Assembly: GCF_020740795.1 (NCBI RefSeq)
Contig: NC_067312.1
Location: 47,749,905 to 47,813,904 of the forward strand
From: Apus apus
Lineage: Eukaryota; Chordata; Aves; Apodiformes; Apodidae
DNA length: 64,000 nucleotides
Direction of reading: 5' to 3'
The position numbers and the translations under genes are program-made. The notes under the pieces were generated by a model. That model saw only the letters and a program-made list of their open reading frames with translations. It was not told the origin of the DNA and searched no databases. Below, one piece after another: positions 49,101 through 61,700 of the stretch. Position 1 is the stretch's first letter; each line of letters begins with the position of its first letter.

Positions 49101-50460
49101 ACCAGGTTTTGTTGACCTGAAGCTTGCCTGAGTGACCCAACTATCTCTTCGTTGGTCACAGTTGTCTTGGTTTGGGGGTTGGCAACAGCTGCCTACTGTA
49201 AGGTCACCCTTACAGACAACCTCTCTGATTTTGACCCAGAGGCATTCCGTAGGGCTACCACAATTACTAGAGTTGGTATCTATACATTCGAGGTCTTCCT
49301 TAACACAGAGTGCAACTCCTCCACCTCTTCTCCCCTGCCTGTCTTTACAAACAGCCTGTACCATCTGTCAGTTGTGTGAATTGTCCCACCACATTTCAGT
49401 CATTCTCATGAAATCATAGCTATCTGACTGGGCACAGAGCTCCAGTTCCTCCTGTTTGTTTCCCAAACTGTGTACTTTTGTATACATATGCTTCAGGTGG
49501 CTGATCTTCTGGTTTTAATTTTGGGAGACAGCTGAGGCACATTTTACACTACTCCGGTTGGCCTTATTTATCCCCCAATTAATTGTAGTGGTGACGGTGG
49601 TGTAATTGCTGAAATTTTTTATCCCTCCCCTGGTACTGGTGTGCTGGTCCCAGACTTCTCTCTAGTAAGCCCAGTTTTACCCCTACTCCTCTTCGAGTCT
49701 AATGTAAAGACCTTTCTATGAGTGCTCCTAGCCCCTGACCCAGGATTCTTTTCCCCTCTGGGATAGGTGTATCCTATCTTTTGCCAGCAGCCCTGATGTC
49801 TTGTAAAGCAGCCCCCGGTCTTAGAACACAAAATCCTGCTGATGACACCAGTCACATAGCCATGCACTGATCTGTAGGCTCCTACTGTTTATCCCTTCAT
49901 CAATCCTTGCAACAGGTGGGATAGAGACAAACACTGCTTGTGCTCCCAGCCCCCTAAACAGCCATCCCAGGGCCCTGAAATCTCTCTTCATTGCCCTTGG
50001 ACTTCTTGTAGCAATCCCATCACTGCCTGCCTAAAAAATATCTAATGGGTAGTACTCTGAGGGTTGAACTAGGGTAGAGATTTTTTTTCTGTACATCCTT
50101 GAGCCTGGCTTCAGGGAGGCAGCAAACCTCCCTATGCAGCAGCTCTGGTCTACATATTGGACCTTTCACTCTCTTCAGAACGGAGTCCCCTACAACAAGG
50201 ACCTGTCTTTCTTTCTTTACTGCAAATGTTTTGATGAGTGGGGTGGTCTGACTAGATCTTGATGACGCCTCCAAGCGAGGAGAATTTTTGTTCTCACCAT
50301 TATTCTGTTCCACTTGCAAAGCACTGTAGGTGTTATTCAGTGACACCTGGGAAGGTGGTGTAGTTTTTGAGCAGACATGTTTACCTCACCTCTTGCACTG
50401 GGCAAGAACATCTTGCCATTGCTCCCTGTCTTCTAAGGCATCACATTGAGTTGGATGGAG
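46193..50460 (-). mobile_element. CR1 copy D, antisense, near full length, split by an LTR-like insert
   Basis: Minus strand, 5' to 3': ORF1 with an SGNH-esterase-like start (RQVLVVGDSVL near 50160-50190, CRPELLHREVCCLPEARL) at 50346-49620. ORF2 endonuclease follows at about 49400-48800 (GRRGGGVALCVKEDLEC, LVLMGDFNHSDISW). The linker is 48751-48167, RT begins near 47900 (AVDIVYLDFRKA), resumes after an insert at 46985 and has a post-RT block to 46194. The usual FADD catalytic box reads FPDN (about 46811-46825), and frameshifts and stops are many, so it cannot move itself. The 3' end starts at 46193 with a CR1 tail. The 5' end near 50460 is approximate. Confidence 0.9.
46986..47745 (-). mobile_element. 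Solo-LTR-like insertion inside CR1 copy D
   Basis: CR1 homology stops at 46985 and resumes at 47746. The pentamer CCAGT is present at both edges (46981-46985 and 47746-47750), which fits a 5-bp target-site duplication. Removing the insert and one copy lets the CR1 RT reading frame resume without a gap. On the minus strand the 760-bp insert begins TGTGTGGGACC, as an LTR would, but its other end is ATGACT rather than the expected CA, so that end may be mutated. No coding domain is visible. A 5-bp duplication would fit an ERVL-type element (inference). Confidence 0.6.
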
Positions 50461-51640
50461 AGAGGACAGGTAGTTTGTTTTAGTTTCTCTGACATGAGAA
50501 ACATTAACATTAAGTAAGATATAATTGTATAAGATATCTTACAGTAAGAGCTTCCAAATAAAAAATTTTCTCTTCTGAAATATATAAAACATTAAGAAAT
50601 TAATTTTCTGTGGATACACTACCTGCAGAACTGAAGAGTCACCAGGTCAGTTCTGATGCAGCATTTCTTTATCAGACTAGTAGGAAAAACTATTGTGCCC
50701 TGTCATCTCCTGATGGTAACAGATCTATCAGCTATCTGAGATATTCAGGAAACAGGTGGGATTCAGAATAATTGTTCACACTTGCAGATTTCTGCAGAGA
50801 CTACATTGATGTTCGTCAGTCAAAATGTAAAGAGGAGAAGGGGATTACTTGTTATAAATAATTTTTTAAAAGCTTCATGATTGACCAAAGCAAAATGAAA
50901 AATCGGCTCAGTAGGATCTGAAATAAAATGGGCTTGACAGAAATTCTTCTTGAGGAAGAGTTTACATCAGAGTACATAAAATCCGTGCTATACATATAAT
51001 TTTTTTTAAAATAAACATATTCATTATGTACTAAGCATATACTGAGGAAGGATTTAATTTTTTGTCAATATCTATCAATAGAGGTACACTATCACAGAAC
51101 CAGAACTGTGAGGAGACCATCAATCTTGTGACATGATGTGCAGCTTCACTTATCTACTCATTATTGTTACAAGTTCTCTGCTGCAGCAGCATGGATGGCT
51201 GCTGCAGCAGAAACTGCTGGACCAGAGAAAGAGCTGCTGCTCTAGTTTCACTAGGTAATGTTAACTTTTTTTTTGTTTAGATAAGGAAGTGCCTTTAAGG
51301 GAGTCTCCTGATCACTCCTGCTTAGCAGATCACTGGCTGATCTCCAGGCACACAAACTGCATTCTTTTTCTGTTAAATTGAACAAGACACACCCTAGCAG
51401 CACATTGACTGTATTCCTACTGCCAGCGGACATTTAGCACAAAAGCAGATCAGAGCTAGCCTCAAAAAAACCTCCTGAAACACATCTGGTGTGAATGTTG
51501 GCCCTCCAGAACTGCTTCTATTGTGCTCCAGAGGTTGTGTATGTGAAAGTGGTTGTGCGTTCCTGACCCTCATCACTCTCCCCTCAGCTCCTGTCTGCTC
51601 TGCCGCTCTCTCTAGCAGCTCTGGGACATTTCAGAACCGC
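50461..51640. other. Intergenic DNA between CR1 copy D and LTR remnant
   Basis: No supported gene. AT-rich apart from a CTG/CAG-rich hairpin at 51178-51210. The left edge may still contain diverged CR1 5' sequence. Confidence 0.45.
51178..51210. repeat. Perfect inverted repeat (13-bp arms, 7-nt loop)
   Basis: The left arm CTGCTGCAGCAGC (51178-51190) and the right arm GCTGCTGCAGCAG (51198-51210) are exact reverse complements around the loop ATGGATG. Each arm is itself nearly palindromic around CTGCAG. No polypyrimidine or stem-loop gene context suggests an RNA gene. Confidence 0.85.
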
Positions 51641-51649
51641 TCACAGCTC

Positions 51650-51945
51650 AGGAGATGCTGTGGGAGGTGCTGGGGTGGGGGGAGGCAATAGGGGTTTGCA
51701 CGTTCCCAAACATACTTTTATATAATTGTACATATTTTCTTTCGTCATTAGTATTTGATTAAAGCTGTGCAGTTTAGTTTTCAATATAGGAAGTCTTTCT
51801 CTCCTTCTGATCTCTTTCCTTCCCTGTCTGGGTGGGAGGGGAAGGGGATTGAGAGTGTTGTTGTTGCTGGTTTAATTGCCAGTCCTGAGTATTGGGGAGA
51901 TATTGTTGTGTGTTTTGGCTTTGTTAATAAATCTAAGCCCTGTCT
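51650..51945 (+). mobile_element. Avian LTR remnant
   Basis: The order 'attaaagctgtgcagtttag', 'ttttcaatataggaagtct', a TCTCTCCTT-rich run, 'gggtgggaggggaagggg', 'gttggtttaattgccagtc' resembles the 3' half of a common avian LTR that I recall. The stretch is poorly delimited at both ends, and no retroviral coding region flanks it. The class is uncertain. Confidence 0.4.
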
Positions 51946-52145
51946 TTGATGCTGTGTGGAGATGAAAAACTATACAAAAGCTTGAAACACAAACACACTA
52001 ATGTGTATATTGCTCAAAGGATTCACATCTTTTGCATACACAGGTTATTTTATGTCCTGCAGTCATTCTTGCTTCATTATGAGTAGAATATATTATGATT
52101 TTTTTTTTTTTTAAAGTGCTATTTTTACTTAGTAGTTACAGAGAT

Positions 52146-53633
52146 TCATAAAATCATAGAATTGTTTGGGTTGGAAGGGACCTCAAAGATCATCTAGTTC
52201 CAACCCCCCTGCATGGGCAGAGACACTTCCTACTAGACCATGTTGCTCAAAGCCTCATTTAACCTGACCTTGAACATTTCCAGGGAGGGAGCATCCACAG
52301 ATTCTCTGGGCAACCTGTTCCAGTGTCTTGCCACCCTCCCAGAAAATAAGTTCTTCCTAATACGTAATGAAAACCTACCAACTTTCAGCTTAAAACCATT
52401 CCCCCTTATCACTACAAGCTTGTCCTATCACTACTCGTAAGAAGTCTCTCCCCAGCTTTCCTGTAGGCCCACTTCAGATACTGGAAAACTGCTATAATGT
52501 TTCCCCAAAACCTTCTCCTCTCCAGGCTGAACAACCCCAACTCTTTCACCCTGTCTTCACAGCAGAGGTACTCCAATCCTTGGATCATCTTCGTGGCCCT
52601 TCTCTGGACTTTGTCCATGAGCTCTGTGTCCTTGTGTTGGGGACTCCAGAACTGGACACAGTACTCCAGGTGGCATTTCACAAGAGCAGAAGGGGAGAAT
52701 CATCTCCCTTGACCTGCTGGTCATGTTTCTTTTGATGCATCCCAGGTCATGGTTGGCTTTCTGGGCTGCAAGCACACATTGCTGGCTTACGTTGAACTTC
52801 TCATTAACCAAAACCCCCACATCCCTCCTCAGGGCTGCTTTCAATCCATTCTGCACCCAGCCTGTAATTATATTTGAGATTGTCCTGACCCAGATGCAGG
52901 ACCTTGCACTTGGCCTCGTTGAACTTCATGCAATTTGTATGACCCCACTTCTCAAGCCTATCAAGGTCCCTCTGGATGGCATCTCTTCATTCCAGCATGT
53001 CAGCCTCACCATACACTTTAGTGTCATCAGCAAACTTGCTGAGGGAGCACTCAGTGCCACTGTCCATGTTGCTGACAAAGATGTTAAACAGCACAGGTCC
53101 CAGTACTGATCCTTGGGGAACACCACTCATCACTATGTTATTATTAGTGAAGCCTTACTATCCACATGCCTTAGCATCATTTCCAGGAGGACTTGCTCAA
53201 TGATTTTGTCAGGCACAGAGGTGAGGCTGACTCGCCTGTGGTTCCCTTCATCTTCTTTTTCCCCCTTTTAAAAAATGGCGGTTAAGTTTCCTTTTTTCCA
53301 GTCAGTGGAAACTTCACTGGGCTGTCATGACTTCTGAATATGATGGATAGTGGCTATGCAACTTTGTCTGCCAGTTCCCTCAGGTCCCAAGGACTTGTGA
53401 GCCTTCAGGTTCCTTACATGGTCTCAAACCTGATCTTCTCCTACACTGGGTAGATCTTCATTCTCCCAGTCCCTGCCTTTGCCTTCTGTGCCTTGGGTGG
53501 TGTGGCCTGAGCACTTGCCAGTGAAGGCTGAGGTAAAAAAGTAATTGAGTGCTTCAGCCTTACCCATATCCTGGGTAACAAGGTCTCCTGTATCCTTTTG
53601 GAGAGAGCTTTCATTTTCCGTAGTCTTCCTTTT
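52146..53633 (-). mobile_element. CR1 copy E, antisense, 5'-truncated
   Basis: The 3' tail is at 52146 ('cataaaatcatagaattg', then 'gggttggaagggacctcaa'). On the minus strand the post-RT part ([37 protein letters not shown]) is at 52412-52700. The RT blocks [16 protein letters not shown] (near 53080-53130) and FADDTKVY (catalytic box at 53023-53034) are intact. Homology continues through the RT start and linker to about 53633, where it ends at AT-rich DNA. A piece between about 53140 and 53160 looks deleted, and frameshifts separate the blocks. It is a dead 5'-truncated insertion of the usual CR1 kind. Confidence 0.92.
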
Positions 53634-53639
53634 ACTTTA

Positions 53640-55280
53640 AAGTTTATTTTAAAATTTAAATTTTAGCAGCTTATTCTTGTGGAAATTGAAATTTTCATCA
53701 CACATTTTAGTACAGAACTACACTTTCACAATACACAAAATAAACAACTGCTGAACTTTCCTTTTGTCACCAAAGGAAGCAAAAACCAAGCAGACAAACA
53801 AAACTTCACACACAAAAAAAGCAGGACTATGAAGTGACTTGGAATGAAATGGCAAATGCAGGGTGGTTAAGACTGTAAGTTAATTGATTTTCTTACTTTA
53901 TGCTTGATGTTGTTTGAAGTGTAGTGTTATGTAGACATGATTTACACCTAGAGCTAGCAATGTGCTCACATGCTGCTGTTCTTTATGTCCAGATTTTGGC
54001 CTTGGCAAAAGCATCTGTTTCACATGGTAGAAAACTGGAATAAAATTGACTTTAAATTAGTTTGTTATGTGCTAAGTAGTGGTTTGGAGCTGTGGGTGTA
54101 ATTTTTGAAATGTTTTTCTTGTCTACAGAAAACTAGGAATTTACCTAAAGTAAAGGTGGAAAGTAATAACTAAAGCTAGCAGCACTTGAAAAGAATGTCT
54201 GGAGGTGTTTGGTTCTCATTACGTGAATCATGTTGGATTATTAGGTCACATTCCTGAGGTGCATGCATAATGGAAGAGTTTTGGTGAGAAGAAGATTTTA
54301 AAAATCTTTGAATGGTAAACATGAGTTGTGCTTCATATAACCACAAAATTTAACAAACACTGTTAGGTCCATAGCAAATTGGAAGTAAAGCCTGCTGATT
54401 CCTTGGGATTCATGAGGAAGCTCAAATAAAAGGGGCATTCCTGAAGGAAACACTTATTGTAATCAGCATTTGATAGTTCTGCTAAAAGTTGTTTGCTGTT
54501 CTATGGGATCTATGGCTTTTAATGAAAATCTGCTCATACAAAAAGTGCACTGCAGTGATTTGAATGGGTTTTCTGATAACATACTGGCTAGGGAAGCAAG
54601 GAAGTGATGTGGTGACTGTAGCTCCTCATGGGAGACTCAGATCTCTGGTTGTGAGTGTTCCCACAACATGAACAAGAAGTCTCCAATCTCTGAGCACTAC
54701 AAAGTCATTTATTAGGATATTGTGAAACACTGACAACTCACCCTGAGCATGTGAGCCAGCTGGCTAGCTGTCTGGCTACATGTGTTGTCCCTACACTAAA
54801 GGGAAAAAAAGTTTAAAGATGGAGGCATCTATGTTTTCTTTTAAATTTTCACCTTAAAACATTTCAGTCTGAGCCAACAAACGCTATTCACAGAATCCAC
54901 TTCAGATGAGAAATCAAAACAAGCATTCCTTTGTTTTTTGGCTATCAAGGCACATAACAAAGGCTGGTACCAGTTTCCTCTCCCTCTCAAACCTATTACC
55001 TCAATTTACACATGCAGTTGACATAAGCTACTTATTACGTCCTTGGACACACCAGCCAGGGCTTTCAGCAGCTCTGTGAGCACCCTCTCTGCTGACCAGC
55101 TCTCCGCAGGCAAAGCTCTTGAAGCCTCTGGATACAGCTTTGGTCTCTCCTCTGTGTGTTCATTAAACCCTCTCGCTTGCCCAAAAAAGCCAACAAGATG
55201 TTGGGCAACAAAATGAAAGGTCCTGATGGCAGAAAACATTGTTTTGCCACCTAATAAAACCTTGTTGATCTGTGTTCAGA
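53640..55280. other. Intergenic DNA, no feature seen
   Basis: AT-rich sequence with no recognisable gene, repeat family or unusual structure apart from short A-rich runs near 53800-53820. Confidence 0.5.
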
Positions 55281-55284
55281 GCTG

Positions 55285-55700
55285 GTCTCTGAAGCCCAGG
55301 AAGGATGTAATGTAGTTGGAAAGCACACAGAAGAGGGAAAGCAAGATGCTTAGGCTGGCAGAGCAGCAGGCTTAGCAGGAGAGACTAGAAGTGGGATTCT
55401 TCAGTGCAGAGAGGAGAAGGCTGAGGGGTGATATGACACATTTACAAAATCGTAAAGATGGTAGATAACTTGGATGTGGGCATGATGTCCAGTAAATCTC
55501 ACAACACTAGAGTTAAAGGGCACTCAGTGAAACTCACAGGTCACCTGAAGTCAAAGAGTGCACACAATGAACTTCTGGCACTGGATGCCAGGGGATGGTG
55601 AGAAGGCAGGCAGTCCCAGCAGGCCCCTGAAAAAGGCTTAGGCAAATTCCTGTGCAATTTCTGTAATCTATAAGTGGATATTAAGAGGATGAGACAGGGA
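55285..55700 (+). mobile_element. Ancient CR1/L3-type LINE 3' fragment
   Basis: The sequence follows the old CR1/L3 3' region: GGAGAAGGCTGAGGGGTGAT, ATTTACAAAATCGTAAAG, AAATCTCACAACACTAGAG, GGGCACTCAGTGAAACTC, a loss in the middle, then CTGGCACTGGATGCCAGGGG, AAAAAGGCTTAGGCAAATTCC and ATAAGTGGATATTAAGAGG. These correspond in order to a well-known amniote LINE 3' end. Divergence is much greater than in the other CR1 copies, so this is a fossil of an older family. Confidence 0.7.
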
Positions 55701-55739
55701 TGTAGCCTGTATAACCTGTCAGTTATACTGGTAAGAGGA

Positions 55740-58700
55740 AGAGGAATGGTTCAAAGGCGTCCAGGCTCACCCGCTCACCCCTAAATAGCACCTCCCCATC
55801 TGGGTAGACAGCTCAAACTCTTGAAAAGTGTTCTGAAGCTGCAAACAGGCTGTCAACATTTAATGGGATCCGTGAAACATCTCATCTGTAGCTCCGGATA
55901 CAACACAGAAACTGGTATCAGAGGCTAGAGCTTTCTAAGGCCTAGGTGGAAATTATTCCTTTTCCTGGTGGAAGCTGTGACAAATATTCTTGTTAAGCAG
56001 TGTCTCTGGAGCAGGACTGGTGTTCTTCTCCACTGGAGATGTGTCTTTGGTCTTGCAGTAGAGGTGCCATTGATGCTAATACAGTGTGATCATTTTCATT
56101 GTATCTCTACTTATCTCTTGATAGTGAAAAAAACCTAACTCAGTAGTTTTTTTTAATCTTAGTTATTGAAATATAACATATTTTCTCTGTTTTTGGGAAA
56201 AGCCATATAATAATTCAGAAAAGAATAAACAAATAAAATATGAATTCTGCTTTTTCTAAGATATGTGCATCTTTTGACATAGGATGAATTTAAATTTGAG
56301 TGTGGCTGTGGTATAGAAAGAAGAAAAGGTGTGGAGACTTACAAATTTGCTGTTCACTTGGCTTTGACTATGCACATTTGTGACTGACATTCTCATGTGG
56401 GCAAGAAGGTTCCTGTAAGTGGAGATAAGTCTTTGAATTAAGAGAACTGGTATGTTATCACCTTGTTTCAGTGGATCCCTGACTCTTGAACTGAGAGACA
56501 TACACGTAATACCAGATCTGAGATCACTTGTCTCCATATGCATTCGAACAGACGATCTGCTGTATTCCACCCCTTATATATAAACACTTTCAGCACCCGT
56601 CATCCCTTGGGGTTTTTTGTTTGGTTTCGGTTTTCATTTGGGTTTTTTTGTTTGCTTTTTGTTTTTTGGTGGGTTTTTTTCTGCCAGATCAGATTATTGC
56701 AGCATAGTCTGCAACAACTGATGTGGTTTATGTACTATGCCTTCCTCCTATCTTATTATTTATGGCATTGCCTCTGCTCCTAACAGCAAAGTACAACACC
56801 ACCCTTTAAGTTGAGATCAGGCCCCTGTTCTATCCCATCTTAAGGTGGGTTTCTAGGGACAGTTCTGTCTGCAGCCAGAATCATTCTTGTCTGCCCTATG
56901 ATAAGGCCCTTAAAGAGACTAGTCAGTAGGGTCATGGGCTTTCTGAGAGCATGCATACGTCAGTGTAGTCACAGAGGCTCATACTTTAATAAGAAATATC
57001 AAGTCTATCAGTAATAATGAAAGTGTTCAAGTAAGGAAACTTTAATTAAGAAAACTCTTTGCATACCTAGCTCACAGCTTGCATTACAGGACACTATTAT
57101 GTCAGCTGCTCATCTGCAACACATACCAACAGTATGGCAGTGATGGAGGAGACTCTTAGGTTCATAAATCTGCTATTGGTGCTCATGAGGTATGCCTCTG
57201 CCCCAGTCCCCCAACCACAGACTGCCCATGCAGCTCACTTGCTCTCTCAGGGATCTCCACTTACTTCAGAGAGAGACAGAGGATGTTGAACTGTTGCACA
57301 GTTGCCAATGTCACCCACAGGGCAAAGAGTTTGAAGAACTGAAGGTCTGTTAAATGGGCACATGTGCGTAGGAGGTGGGCATGTGCAGCACCTTTGCCTC
57401 ATGGAAGTCTGCTTGTCATAGAGTTCATGGTTTGAGAAAAAAAGATGGCAAAGTCTTGGTGCTGCTCTGTTTCTAGAAGGGTTGTTTGTGGAATTCACAT
57501 TTCAAGATCACAGACAACAGCATGAGCTTTTCTGAGAGAGGAGCTGATCTATATGGAAGCACTACAGAGGACCAGACCTTCCGATATTTTCAATGCAGGT
57601 GATGATGAAGAGTTATCCATCATTAACTATGTGTCATCTGTCCTACTTGTATTTACTTCTTGGGATCCTGGGAGCTATGTCAATAACAAATCAGAGACCT
57701 TGCAACAGTTTTAAAAAAGATACATCAACCCTTAGTTTTACTGAGGAGGCTTCTTCTTGGTGCCTTCCAGTGTAAGCAGTAAATGAAGTCATGACTATGC
57801 AAAAGTCACGTTTGTTTCCCAGTTAATATATTCTGCTGTCACTGAAATACATGGGAAGTTTGCAGGATATTTAGCTAGGATTAGAGCTAGACCCTAGTAA
57901 CTGGACATTTACGCTTAGTACTGTGCTAGCCTTGATTTCCCACCGTCAGGTGTCTGGACAAATGCAGGTAAAGAGTAACTGAAGGATACATGTTTTAAGA
58001 TACAAAAAAGCCAACATATTTTAAACAGAGTAGCTTTCCCCATCACCATTCACGCTTTCTTGGAATAATTGAAGTGACACAGATATGGTGTCCATTATGA
58101 ATGAGATTTCAATCCTTACTCACTGAAAGCACTAGATATAAATGCTTTCACCAGCAGCAGCTGATGTCTTAGCGCTGGAGGCAGATCAAGATACTAAATA
58201 AATGCATTATTTAAAGGGAGAGAGGGACAAGATGGAGATTTGCATTGTTTTCCTTGATAAAAAAAACTTTTTACATGACCTAGAGAAACTTTTTGCTTGC
58301 ATCGTGTTTCAGCACAGCAGAGGAAACCCACTTTGCCTCCTCAGGGGGACTGCAAAGCTGAAGGTCTGAGCCCCTGGTAGCAATGGTATTGCCTGGGACA
58401 GGCTGGGCAGTTGCTGTCCTCTGCTCCCTGCAGTGGTGGGAATGCATAGACAGCCTCATGGGTATGGGATGGACTGCTGGACTGCCAGGATTGAAGACAA
58501 CACTCAGGCCAAATTGGAGTGGACCAGCTCCTAGGTATGTTCAGCTGACTAATTTTGGCTCAGTCAGCTGTACAATGGGACTGATGTGGTGCTGTCAATA
58601 ATTTTAACTTGTCACTTGGATCTTTGAATATATTATATATAATATATAAATTGCATATTATATATATATTATATATAAGGCAAAAAGGTGTATAAGCAAA

Positions 58701-61700
58701 TCAAACAAGAACCATTTGTTTCCTTCTGCTCTCACACAGTGCCATACAGAAGAAGGTGCCCTTCAGTCCTTAGGCCTGATCATTCCCAACACCTCATTCT
58801 GTAGCTCAATTTGTTTCTTCAAAAAGGAGCAAAAGGGAAGGTGATTCACTCAACCCTTAAGCAAGAGGCTAAAAAGAGGTGCCACAGAAGCACTTTCTGA
58901 CATCCATCCCACCCATGACTGGTAGTATCCAGGACTCAGAGACAGTAGCTCCTGGCTCCCACATTAGGAAAACTAGCTTCTTGTTTCCATATGAATTAAA
59001 GGCTTCTACCTGTTTCCCTGATTAGCTGGGAGCTGTGGCTTGGACAGTGGCAGCTGCATTAAGCTGAAAAAACAAACTTGGGACAAAAGTAAGGATCTTG
59101 GCACAGATTGCAACTGTGTGCCTAAAAACCTTGGTGTCATAGTAACATTAAGAATAAGAGCATGAGCAGCACATGAACTTCTGCAGCTAAGCTAAATTGT
59201 TACCTCTTGAGACATTTTGCTCAACAGTAAGGATTAGAGACGTATTGTAAGAATACAAAAGTTTACCTAAGAAGTTTTTCATCCCTCAACCACTAAATTG
59301 AGCAATGGTGTCATAGTACAGAGCAATGCTGAAGAGCCATAGGTCTTGATGATTAAAATAAACAGTAAATATTAACCCAAAAAAAGGAGCATGAAGGTTT
59401 TTTGGGGACCTGTGTGAATATTATTGTGTGAGAGGGTGCAGTTTCCACTTACAAAGCAGGAGGCTGTATTTTCATTTTATATTATACTCTGCAGCAAATA
59501 TGAAGACTACTTTGTTCCCAGTTTGGTGAGCAAAGGCAGAAAACAAAAGCTGGGCTCTGGAGGCTGAACTGTGTTATTCTGCATGCAAAGATTTGTTGAA
59601 GAATGGGGAATAAGCAGCCTTCAACTTCATGGCTTTCTTCCCCCTAACAGCCAGTCAGTCACAGGTGCTGGCAAAAACCCCACCAACCTACTGAAATTTA
59701 TTAGTGAGGGCCTTGTTATTTTAACACCACATTCAGAGAGTTCCTAATTTGCTCCAGTTTGAAGTGCTCATTATGAATACAGTGAAAATAAAAAGCAGTC
59801 CAGAAGGAACCTGAATAAACACAGGAAAACTTATTTGCAAATAAAACAGCTAACAAAACAACCATGTAACATCTATGCACAAAATACACTGTCTGGGGTG
59901 AAATGTGCTTGTAGTTTCACTATGTAACCATGCTATCCCTCTACAAATAAAGTTTTAGCATCCTGTCCTCTGTTACATATCTGAGGGATCTGCAGAGTGC
60001 TGAATAAAGTGCCTTTTTAGAGGGTATATGAGAATTTCTGGGAACTCAAGAAAACTGTAAGACAAATAGCCAAGAATTCAAAACTCCCTGGTGGACATCC
60101 AGTGACCCTTCTGATGTCACACCTTTTAACAGAATTTTCCTGAAAATAGGAGCCCTAGTGGGCACTTGGGTCTCACTGCAGCATCGCAGGAGGCCAAGAA
60201 AGCAGTCAAAAGGTATCAGGGATAGCACTTGGAAATGTGTCTGAGGTAATGCTGGGAAACATCTCCAGTAGGCGACAGAAAGTCACATTTGGAGATTGTG
60301 GGAAGTGATTCTTCTTCTTCTGCACATAAGTCTAAACAAAATGCTCTATGGCATTAACTGAGTACCAGTATAAAACAAGCTATTTCAATTAACAACGTCT
60401 TCAAGCAGAAGTATCTTTTCCTAAAGACAGATGCCGTTAGAGCACTGCACTGGAAAAGGAAGAAATTATTTGCCCACAGTGATGAAATTTTAATCTGTTT
60501 ACTGAACAAAACTTGTGCTAATATATTTAGATGGTATTTCACGATGTTTTTTTGCTAATAACTGCAATAGCCCTCAATATTGCCAACGTTTGGGGCTTTT
60601 CCCTGTGCTCTTGACTAAGTTTTTGCAGGATTTCAAATCTATGCTACTCTAGGGCTTTTGGCAATTGTCCATGTTTGTTTGTTTGATTTCATTTAGTGCC
60701 ATGAAACATCCAAGAAGTAGTGATTTCTGGAGTTCCATTTTTCCAAATGGGTTCCAACATCTCCTGATTTATCAGATTCAAGGAAGGAGTGAGAGACTAG
60801 TGCAAAGTAAGGGCAGGGAAATGAGAATAACATAACCTTTGGAAACCCAAGTCTTTGTTTCAGCTCTATGGAGGTGAACAGACAGTATGAAGTGGAAGAT
60901 CTATCTTGAGGTACGAGTGACAAATGACACAAACATATGTCCCAAGGTGCAGCATGCCCTCAGAGCCTTTCAGAAGATTGAGAGCCTTATATAACTTGGC
61001 TGCCTACCTGCTATTTTCTGGGTGGCGTGGATAAGATCTTGCTGAGACCTGTGAGAATGATTGAATTTGACCTCAGGCAGAAGATTGCAATGATATAGTC
61101 TGGTCCCTAAAGCAAGGTTGGTGGCCTCAGCTAATTAAATTTATGGGCTGCTCTCCTTATTGTGGAAATCATAAGAGAAACTTGCCCTCAACAGAAGTCT
61201 GATTTACAAAAGGTGCTAAGTTTTGCCAGCTCAAATTAATTTCATATAAGGTTGTGGGTGCTTGTGCCTCTGAAACTTAAACCTTGCATGTGACGCATGA
61301 AGAATCTGCCACGTTCAGTGTCTCATTATCCAGGAGCATAAAATGATTGAAAGGAGGGGAAAAAAACAACAAACGCAGGCTTCATAAACATTCATTAAAG
61401 TCCATCATCAGTATCTAAGCAGCATGCTAGCAATATAATATGTCAGTTTTTCACTTTGTAGCATACAAATTTTATTCCCAAATTACCCCAGTAGCGTAAA
61501 TAAGAAAGGCAAAAAACCCAAAGAATATGGCCATCTGGAATACATAATGTGGAAAGATCTGCAATGCATTAGATAGTCTGGAAAGTGGCTGGTCGAATTC
61601 CAGAGACCTAAGATAGACTTCAAAGTCTGGCCGCACATCAGTGAAACTGCTGATCAGCTCAGATATTTAAAGTGGGTGCAGTAGAATGAATTTATTACAT

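Noticed and set aside
45647-50346. Host genes in the 45-50 kb open frames
   Set aside because: Every long frame matches CR1 ORF1, endonuclease, linker or RT on the minus strand, or lies in the LTR-like insert.
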